DNA from: JABDPF01 sp036351575
Lineage (GTDB): Bacteria; Pseudomonadota; Gammaproteobacteria; Xanthomonadales; SZUA-36
Assembly: GCA_036351575.1 (NCBI GenBank)
Contig: JAZBPJ010000158.1
Span: 1 to 13,234 of the forward strand
Reading direction: 5' to 3'
DNA length: 13,234 nt
Position numbers and translations under genes: made by a program. Below, in pieces: positions 9,135-13,234 of the stretch; position 1 is the first letter of the stretch; each line of letters opens with the position of its first letter. The notes under the pieces were generated by a model, which did not search any database, was not told where the DNA came from, and saw only the letters and a list, made by a program, of their open reading frames with translations.

Positions 9135-12100
9135 GTCCGAAGCAACCGCTCCGCCTCCGCGAAGCCGATGCGTACTCCGCCATCCAGCAGCTCCAGCGTG
9201 TCCCCCTGCATGCGCGCCGCGGGGACGCCATCCACCAGCAAAACCGAGTTACCGCTGCGCGCCGCCGTCTTGACGCCGGGCGTGATGATGCCGCCCAGGT
9301 TGAGCGGATCGACCGCGCTGACCACGGCCGTCGTGCCCTCAGCCGGCCCCCGCCCCATGTTGCGAAGCAGGCCCGCCGCTTCCGGCAGGGCAAACTGTTC
9401 ACCGGAAAAACCGTCCACGAAACGTCCGCCCAGCACCTCGCCCCGGTCCTCCATGCGCCGCAGGTAACGCAGCAGGTAGCGCCAGGGCGGCGCCAGGCTC
9501 TCACGCTGGATGACGGCCCGGAATACCACGCCGTAACGCCGCAGCAAGGCGTTGCAGACCGTCGCAAGCCGCGCCTGGTCGCGAAACAGCGCCTCTTCGT
9601 CGCGGCCCGGCCCGGTCTCGGTGAGGCTCCAGCGCCCCAGGAGCGCTGTGGCCGCCCCGCGGGGTCGGTAACCCGAGCGCCTCAGCTGTCGCTTTTCGTG
9701 CCGGCGTTTTTCCGCCTCGGGCCGAATCAGCCAGCGCAGCGGGGAAAAAGCGTCGGCAGTGACCTTGCCCCGGGCGACCAGTTCGGCGATGCCCTGTTCC
9801 AGGCCGGAAGCGATCAGGCCCGTCTGCTCCGCGATATCGGCAGCGAACAGGGCGCCTTCACGCTCGATCACTGCGGCGATACGTGCCGCCGTCGAACCGA
9901 AACCGTTGCCCACATCTTCAGTGAAAACACGCCAGGCAGTGAGGTGAGCACGCGGCACCATCGCGATCGGCGTCGCGGCGACGAGGTTCTGCACGCCCTG
10001 CCCGTTGACGGCGGGTCGAAACCAGGTCAGGTATCCGCTCAGGAACTGCTCGTCGAGGCGGTGCGGCGCGTAATCGGCGCAGCGCCTGGCCAGAAGGCTG
10101 TGCTCCCATGCCGCGACCGGCGCCGGCCAGCCCTCGAGCTGTTCCAATGCCTGCTCGAGTTCGCCCTCGGCTGCATCGAAACCGTGCCATTGCAGAAGGA
10201 AACGCATGAAGTCGGCCGGTGTCGACGGCTTGACCGCGCGACGGCGCCGCTCGCGGCTGTAACGGTGAATGCGGGCGAGCAGTCGCCGTTCGCACCAGGT
10301 TCCGCCGTCTTCCCTGCTATCTCGAGCCATGCGCATCGCGTAGCCTTCCGCCTGCAAGGCGAGCAGCCCGGCTTCAATGCCCGCACGGGGCAGCGCGAAA
10401 TCCTCGCACAAGGCCTGTTCGCTGACCGGCCCCAGCCCGGCCAGCCGCCCGCGAAGCATTTCGACCAGCGCCGTTTCGGGCTCAACCGGGCGGACAGCAA
10501 AGACGCATGAAGGGTCCGGCTCCGCGGTTGCGCCGGGATGCAGGGCCCGGAACTCGGCCAGGCGCTCGGTGGCGACCCACCAGGCCCGTCCTCCGCTTGT
10601 TACCACGCTGGCACGAAAATCGTCTGCCAGCGATCGGAACCAGGCCGGCCAGCCGCTGGCGTCGCTCACTGCCCCGGTGGTAGCGGTTCCGCTCCGGAAT
10701 TCCTTTTCGGTGAGAAATCCGAGCTGCAGCAAGCCGTCGTGCAGCTCATCAGGACCGCGCGGTCGAATCCAGGATTCAGCGCGCACCTGGTCGCCGGCTG
10801 CGACCGACAGGGTCCGCAGCGAACCCGCCGATTCCAGGTCGTCGGGCAGCTGGCTGATGGCGCGTGTACGCCGCTCCTCGGCCTCGCCGTCGTCGAGGAA
10901 GGCATAGGGCCGGGCATTGATGATTTCCGCCGCCAGCGGCGACGGTGCATTCAGGTCGACGCAATGGATTTCAACCTCGTTACGCCCGATGCGTTCCAGC
11001 AACCCGACCAGGCCGTCGATATCCATCGCGTCGTGCAGGCAGTCGTCCAGTGTCTGCCGCACCAGGGGGTGGTCCGGCACCTCGCGCTCGCCCCGGATAT
11101 TTTCCAGGCAGGCGAGCTGGTCCGGAAACACCACGGCCACGAGGTCTTCCGCCTGGTTGCGCTGCCATTGCGGGGGCAGCCGCTGGCCATTGCGCATGCG
11201 CTGCACGGCCAGTGCCGTCGTGGCGTTCCAGCGCCAGCGCACTTCGAACAGCGGGGCGTCGAGCAGCGCCTGGATCAGCACGTTCTGCACGGTGGTCGGC
11301 TTCAGATAGGACGGAACATCCTCGGTTTCGAAACTGTGCGTTTCACCCAGGGACAGGATCAGGCTGTCTTCCAGCGCCGAGGCCTGCAGTTCGAAATTGA
11401 ACTGGCGGCAGAAGCGCTTGCGCAAAGACAGGCCCCAGGCGCGCATGATGCGCGAGCCCAGCGGCGCGTGCACGACCAGGTGCATGTCGCCGGTGTCGTC
11501 AAAAAAACGTTCGAGCACGATCCGGTCACTCGTGGGCAGGCAGCCCAGCGCCGCGTGACCGGCCGCCAAGTACTCGACCGCGGGCACGGCCGCACGCCCT
11601 GCCCCGTCGCCTTCCAGCTTCCTCACGGCGGCCTCGAGTTCATCAGCCTCCACCGCCCGGGAGACGCGGTCGCGCAGTTCCGAGACCATGGCCGAGAGCT
11701 CATCGCTGCGGCCCGCCGCGTCACCGAACCAGAACGGTATGGTGGGTGGCTGGCCATGTGCGTCCTCAACGAGGACCCGGCCGGTCTCGGTCTTGAGGAT
11801 GCGGTAGCTGGTGTTGCCCAGCTGAAAAATATCGCCCGGAATGCTCTCGAAAGCAAAGTCCTCGTTGACCGTGCCGACGCGGAATCCCTGCGGCATCAGG
11901 ACAACGTCCTGGTCGAAATGATCCGGAATCGCGCCGCCGTTCTGCAGCGCGGTGAGCCGCGCCGCGGCGCGTGCACGCAGGCGGCCGTTGACCGCGTCGT
12001 GGTGGACGTAGGCCGCCCGCCGCCCGCGGCGCGTGGCGAAGCCGCTGGCCAGCATCTCGATAACATCGTCAAAGTCCGCGCGCTCCAGTTCACGGTAAGG

Positions 12101-13234
12101 CCAGGCCTGACGGACGAGATCGAACAGTGAGCCGGTTTCCCAGTCACGTGCGCTGACCTCGGCCACGAGCTGCTGTGCCAGCACGTCCAGCGGCGCCGAC
12201 GGCATGCGCACGGCATCCAGCAAGCCCCGGTTCACCGCGCTGACCAGGGCGACACACTCCACCAGGTCGTCGCGCGAGACCGGGAACAGACGGCCTTTCG
12301 GCGTTTCGCCCACGGCGTGACCGGCGCGGCCTACGCGCTGAATAAACGCGGACACGCTGCCCGGGGAGCCGATCTGGCAAACCAGGTCCACGTGCCCGAT
12401 ATCGATTCCGAGTTCCAGCGAGGCCGTGGCGATCAATGCACGCAAATGACCGTCCTTGAGCGCCTGTTCCGCTTCCAGCCGGTGGTCGCGCGCCAGGCTG
12501 CCGTGGTGCGCCGTCACGGCGTCCGCCCCGAGCCGCTCGGCCAGGTGCTTGGCCAGCCGCTCGCACAGACGACGCGTATTGACGAACACCAGCGTGGTGC
12601 GGTGCTCACTGATCAGCGCTTCGAGACGGTCGTAAATCTCTTCCCATACCTCCGCCGACAGCACCGGGCTGAGCGGTGATTCCGGCAGCTCGATGGCGAT
12701 GTCGCGCTCCCGCTGGTGCCCGGTATCCACGATGTCGCAGGGCTGCCCTCCGGTCAGGAAGGACGCAATTTGTTCGATTGGCTTCTGCGTGGCCGACAGG
12801 CCGATGCGCCGGGCGACCACGCCGTCCTTTTCACGCGTCAAGCCGTCCAGGCGCGCCAGGGACAGGGACAGGTGGCTGCCGCGCTTGCTGCCGGCCACGG
12901 CATGAATTTCGTCGACGATGACGGTGTCCGCCCCGCCCAGCATGTTGCGCCCGGACTCCGAGGTCAGCAGCAGGTACAGCGACTCGGGCGTGGTGACCAG
13001 GATCTGCGGCGGCTTGCGCCGCATTTTCTCGCGGTCGCCCGGCGGCGTGTCACCGGTGCGCACCATGGCGCGGATGCCCGAGGGCGTTTCGCCGTTGTTC
13101 GCCAGCCACTGCTCGATGCCCGCCAGCGGTTCGCGCAGGTTTTTCTCGATATCGTTGGAGAGCGCCTTCAGCGGCGAGACGTAGACCACGCGGACCCGGT
13201 CCTCCAACGGCCTTCGACGGCTTTCCTCGACCAG
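9131..13234 (-). CDS. lhr: Large superfamily 2 helicase Lhr (N-terminus beyond the window)
   Basis: Lhr is a 3'-to-5' ATP-dependent translocase that unwinds DNA and RNA-DNA duplexes and is linked to DNA repair. The frame stays open to the window edge, so the start, Q-motif region and Walker A are missing; 1367 residues are present, against a usual full length of roughly 1400-1540. Counting from the leucine codon at 13207, the helicase motifs are Ia SPLKALSND (11-19), Ib TPESLYLLL (73-81), II DEIH (99-102), III SAT (138-140), IV LVFVNTRR (206-213), V ATASLELGIDIGHVD (260-274) and VI QRVGRAGH (290-297). The winged-helix and Lhr-core domains follow, then the long C-terminal extension, which in E. 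coli has been associated with uracil-DNA glycosylase activity. The end, with DPLNLGGIITPG and VLLVDG, is typical of full-length Lhr. It converges on the Fe-S gene with a 6-base gap. Confidence 0.95.
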   Translation of the reverse strand: MVEESRRRPLEDRVRVVYVSPLKALSNDIEKNLREPLAGIEQWLANNGETPSGIRAMVRTGDTPPGDREKMRRKPPQILVTTPESLYLLLTSESGRNMLGGADTVIVDEIHAVAGSKRGSHLSLSLARLDGLTREKDGVVARRIGLSATQKPIEQIASFLTGGQPCDIVDTGHQRERDIAIELPESPLSPVLSAEVWEEIYDRLEALISEHRTTLVFVNTRRLCERLAKHLAERLGADAVTAHHGSLARDHRLEAEQALKDGHLRALIATASLELGIDIGHVDLVCQIGSPGSVSAFIQRVGRAGHAVGETPKGRLFPVSRDDLVECVALVSAVNRGLLDAVRMPSAPLDVLAQQLVAEVSARDWETGSLFDLVRQAWPYRELERADFDDVIEMLASGFATRRGRRAAYVHHDAVNGRLRARAAARLTALQNGGAIPDHFDQDVVLMPQGFRVGTVNEDFAFESIPGDIFQLGNTSYRILKTETGRVLVEDAHGQPPTIPFWFGDAAGRSDELSAMVSELRDRVSRAVEADELEAAVRKLEGDGAGRAAVPAVEYLAAGHAALGCLPTSDRIVLERFFDDTGDMHLVVHAPLGSRIMRAWGLSLRKRFCRQFNFELQASALEDSLILSLGETHSFETEDVPSYLKPTTVQNVLIQALLDAPLFEVRWRWNATTALAVQRMRNGQRLPPQWQRNQAEDLVAVVFPDQLACLENIRGEREVPDHPLVRQTLDDCLHDAMDIDGLVGLLERIGRNEVEIHCVDLNAPSPLAAEIINARPYAFLDDGEAEERRTRAISQLPDDLESAGSLRTLSVAAGDQVRAESWIRPRGPDELHDGLLQLGFLTEKEFRSGTATTGAVSDASGWPAWFRSLADDFRASVVTSGGRAWWVATERLAEFRALHPGATAEPDPSCVFAVRPVEPETALVEMLRGRLAGLGPVSEQALCEDFALPRAGIEAGLLALQAEGYAMRMARDSREDGGTWCERRLLARIHRYSRERRRRAVKPSTPADFMRFLLQWHGFDAAEGELEQALEQLEGWPAPVAAWEHSLLARRCADYAPHRLDEQFLSGYLTWFRPAVNGQGVQNLVAATPIAMVPRAHLTAWRVFTEDVGNGFGSTAARIAAVIEREGALFAADIAEQTGLIASGLEQGIAELVARGKVTADAFSPLRWLIRPEAEKRRHEKRQLRRSGYRPRGAATALLGRWSLTETGPGRDEEALFRDQARLATVCNALLRRYGVVFRAVIQRESLAPPWRYLLRYLRRMEDRGEVLGGRFVDGFSGEQFALPEAAGLLRNMGRGPAEGTTAVVSAVDPLNLGGIITPGVKTAARSGNSVLLVDGVPAARMQGDTLELLDGGVRIGFAEAERLLRT

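Noticed and set aside
10538..12130. 530-codon open frame antisense to lhr
   Set aside because: It is the mirror of Lhr coding sequence with the same biased composition, no recognisable domain, and no credible start context.

Overview
The window is a dense, GC-rich (by eye roughly 60% or more) stretch of bacterial chromosome that looks gammaproteobacterial. The strongest taxonomic clue is hflD directly after mnmA, an arrangement I know from Gammaproteobacteria. ClpA, ClpS and IF-1 also align closely, from memory, with their enterobacterial counterparts. I cannot place it below class level. I see no insertion sequence, prophage gene, CRISPR array or integration scar, and no gene-free stretch longer than about 300 bases; the longest gap is about 170 bases, between acnA and the Fe-S gene.

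Layout from left to right. (1) 1-117, minus: tRNA-Gly(GCC) with its own promoter and intrinsic terminator. (2) 214-432, plus: infA (IF-1), divergent from the tRNA. (3) 440-3067, minus: a clpS-clpA operon (N-degron adaptor and AAA+ unfoldase), tail to tail with infA across a 7-base gap. (4) 3154-4922, plus: mnmA (tRNA 2-thiouridylase) and hflD, overlapping by four bases (ATGA). (5) 5017-7671, plus: acnA (aconitase A), closed by a strong intrinsic terminator. (6) 7841-9124, plus: a 427-residue protein of unknown function with a predicted winged-helix N-terminus, an unusual cysteine-rich centre and two ferredoxin-type 4Fe-4S motifs. (7) 9131-13234, minus: lhr, a large superfamily 2 helicase cut off at its N-terminus by the window edge and tail to tail with the Fe-S gene across 6 bases.

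Most of the window is housekeeping: translation initiation, glycine tRNA, tRNA thiolation, regulated proteolysis, the TCA cycle and nucleic-acid repair. The least ordinary part is the acnA to Fe-S gene junction. It holds a 22-codon AT-rich island near the end of acnA containing a promoter-like motif, then a terminator whose T tract runs into a perfect 15-bp inverted repeat (TTGACC-TGC-GGTCAA), then the cysteine-rich winged-helix gene. A redox- or Fe-S-responsive regulator acting at that palindrome is a testable idea, but it is inference and not shown by the sequence.
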